Source of the DNA: Betaproteobacteria bacterium
GTDB taxonomy: Bacteria > Pseudomonadota > Gammaproteobacteria > Burkholderiales > Gallionellaceae
Length of the DNA stretch: 7,201 nt
Reading direction: 5' to 3'
Assembly (NCBI GenBank): GCA_028871775.1
Contig: JAGWMH010000091.1
Location: 1 to 7,201 of the forward strand
Of the stretch, positions 6,037-7,201 are shown piece after piece. The position numbers and the translations under genes were made by a program. Numbering within the stretch: position 1 is the stretch's first letter; every line of letters starts with the position of its first letter. The notes beneath the pieces were generated by a model, which saw only the letters and a list, made by a program, of their open reading frames with translations, ran no database searches and was not told where the DNA came from.

Positions 6037-6214
6037 GTCATTCCCGCCATCCCTCATCCCAACCTTCTCCCAGAGGGAGAAGGGGCGATTGCCTCCTCTC
6101 CCGCGAGCGGGAGAGGATTGAGGAGAGGGTGCGGGAATCCAGCCGATTAAATTACTGGGTTCCCGCTTGACCGTAGGTCAGCCTGTCCTGAGTTTATCGA
6201 AGGGCGGGAACGAC
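6037..6214. repeat. Composite intergenic repeat: GTCATTCCCGC element with an inner hairpin-rich repeat
   Basis: The outer ends GTCATTCCCGC (6037-6047) and GCGGGAACGAC (6204-6214) are inverted with one mismatch. GGGAATCCAG at about 6133 and CTGGGTTCCCGC at about 6155 are internal parts of the same family. Between 6051 and 6128 lies a different, common repeat made of two stem-loops: CCTTCTCCC-AGA-GGGAGAAGG (6063-6083) and a 10-bp stem with GA loop (6095-6116). Near the right end, 6187-6205 is a degenerate copy (17 of 19 nt) of the core of the repeat at 109-180. No coding potential. It follows the orphan methyltransferase fragment by 6 bp. Confidence 0.75.
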
Positions 6215-6249
6215 AAAATCGTGGTTAATATGGCAATGTGGTGCAGGCA

Positions 6250-6792
6250 ATGAAAATAACGCTGATCCGCCACGGCGAAAGCGAGGCGAATGTCGCTGAC
6301 CGCATCAACGATAACCCTGCGCGCATCGTGAATCTCACAGAGCGGGGCAGGGCTCAGGCCGAGGCCGCGTCAAATATATTGCGCGCGGTGCGCTTCACCC
6401 ACGCCTACGCTTCCGAATTCTTGCGCGCCCAGCAGACCGCCGAAATCCTGCTGCGCCACCACGCCTGCCCGCTGCGCATTGATGCCCGCCTCAACGAACG
6501 CCATACCGGATTGGATGGCCTGCCGGTCCATGTGTTCAGAGATCTGGTGCGCCCCGATCCGCTGCACATCAAACCGGAGCGAGGCGAATCTTTCCTGGAA
6601 CAGATGGAGCGGCTGCGCAGCTTCATGGATGAAATCACCGCGCGCCACCCGGATGGAACGGTGCTGGCCGTGTCCCACGAAAACCCCATCCTCGCCGCGC
6701 TGGCCCTGACCATTGGCGATCCTGAACAGATAACTCGCCATGACGGCATCGCCAACTGCGAGTGGGTGGAATTGGATTGGCCTGCCAAGTAA
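6250..6792 (+). CDS. Histidine phosphatase family protein (phosphoglycerate mutase-like)
   Basis: A 180-residue protein opening MKITLIRHGESEAN. RHG carries the phospho-accepting His8, followed by the usual N-terminal GESEAN. LRAQQTAEI supplies the conserved phosphate-contacting Arg, LNERHTG the acidic general-acid region, and LAVSHENPI the second catalytic His. These are the hallmarks of the histidine phosphatase superfamily, which includes phosphoglycerate mutases, SixA, broad-specificity phosphatases and alpha-ribazole phosphatase CobC. The length suits a small phosphatase rather than a glycolytic mutase; the substrate cannot be read from the sequence. cobQ lies about 6 kb away, but nothing else favours CobC. 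The frame extends to a GTG at 6238, yet ATG 6250 matches family starts; the ribosome site is weak for either. It converges with the unidentified gene ending at 6847. Confidence 0.88.
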   Translation: MKITLIRHGESEANVADRINDNPARIVNLTERGRAQAEAASNILRAVRFTHAYASEFLRAQQTAEILLRHHACPLRIDARLNERHTGLDGLPVHVFRDLVRPDPLHIKPERGESFLEQMERLRSFMDEITARHPDGTVLAVSHENPILAALALTIGDPEQITRHDGIANCEWVELDWPAK

Positions 6793-6793
6793 A

Positions 6794-6825
6794 CTCCCCT
6801 CTCCCGCGAGCGGGGTTGGGGGGGG
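6794..6825. repeat. Partial copy of the CCCCTCTCCCGCGAGCGGG repeat
   Basis: Starts 1 nt after the phosphatase stop codon. It contains CCCGC-GA-GCGGG (6803-6814), the same stem tip as in the repeat at 6095-6116, followed by a run of eight G. It may act as a structured end for the convergent transcripts, but there is no T-tract as in a standard intrinsic terminator. Confidence 0.6.
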
Positions 6826-6846
6826 AATGAGACAAAAGTTGTTTTC

Positions 6847-7201
6847 TTAGGCAGCCGAGATTCCATAACCAGGCAACAACTCGGTTAGTACATAAAGCCT
6901 GTGGGCCTGTAAGGCATCGTGAAAAAGCCGCCAGTCCGAATCCAGGAAAGAGGGCCAAAAATCATATTTCCACGAGGGATCGTCTTCCTCCGCATCCGTG
7001 CCGAGTGCGGCATGTTTCCACGAGCCTTTGCCTTTGGGTATATATGTGACGTTGTCGCTAAAGCCGAAAGTACTGTTGCCTATGGCAGCAATCCAGGCGG
7101 CCAGGCGCTCATCTCCGTCCGGGTCTTTCGTTTCCTGAAGCATGTTGATGATTGTCTGCCTGTGTGGGGCCGGTATGTTTTCTGCCGGCGCAGCAGGGTT
7201 G
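6847..7201 (-). CDS. Unidentified protein, C-terminal part (gene enters from the right edge)
   Basis: An open frame runs leftward from the window edge to TAA at 6849-6847, giving 117 visible residues with no stop upstream. An ATG at 7143 is in frame, but the preceding 19 codons are open and read smoothly into it (...HRQTIIN before MLQETKDP), so the true start is probably outside the window. The product is hydrophilic, acidic and tryptophan-rich (GKGSWKHAALG, then DPSWKYDFWPSFLDSDW), with no signal peptide, membrane segment or recognisable domain. It ends LLPGYGISAA. I do not recognise the family. It converges with the histidine phosphatase across a 54-bp gap holding only a repeat fragment. 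Confidence 0.6.
   Translation of the reverse strand, partial: NPAAPAENIPAPHRQTIINMLQETKDPDGDERLAAWIAAIGNSTFGFSDNVTYIPKGKGSWKHAALGTDAEEDDPSWKYDFWPSFLDSDWRLFHDALQAHRLYVLTELLPGYGISAA

Overview
The window looks like the chromosome of a Gram-negative betaproteobacterium, plausibly in or near the Nitrosomonadales/Gallionellaceae/Methylophilales. This rests on protein character, high-GC codon use, a sigma-32-type heat-shock promoter, and intergenic repeats built around the GAGCTTGTCGAAGGG and GTCATTCC...GGAATCCAG motifs. The taxon is inferred, not proven.

Layout, left to right. (1) The first 24 codons of cobQ (cobyric acid synthase), leftward and leaving the window. (2) A divergent intergenic region with a 72-bp inverted repeat, then a good sigma-32 promoter driving htpG (Hsp90 chaperone, 290-2194, +). 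(3) A nested repeat cluster (2226-2432), then a short-form alpha-glucan/glycogen phosphorylase (2451-4145, +). (4) Another repeat (4211-4321), then a class I SAM-dependent methyltransferase (4353-5183, +). (5) A more AT-rich cassette on the minus strand holding a BrnT-type toxin and its overlapping antitoxin (5734 to 5239). (6) A second copy of only the last ~190 bp of the methyltransferase gene (5833-6030, +). (7) A composite repeat (6037-6214), a histidine phosphatase (6250-6792, +), a repeat fragment, and the 3' part of an unrecognised leftward gene entering from the right edge (6847-7201, -).

The genes are mostly unrelated housekeeping or metabolic units: protein folding, glycogen breakdown, methyl transfer and a phosphatase. 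Nearly every intergenic gap carries a dispersed repeat, some nested in one another. The most striking feature is the toxin-antitoxin module sandwiched between the intact 3' end of the methyltransferase gene and a 95%-identical orphan copy of that end. This is the footprint of an insertion or recombination event that kept the host gene whole. Six of the nine substitutions between the copies are synonymous, so the two ends probably diverged in functional orthologs before they were brought together. No wholly new system is evident.
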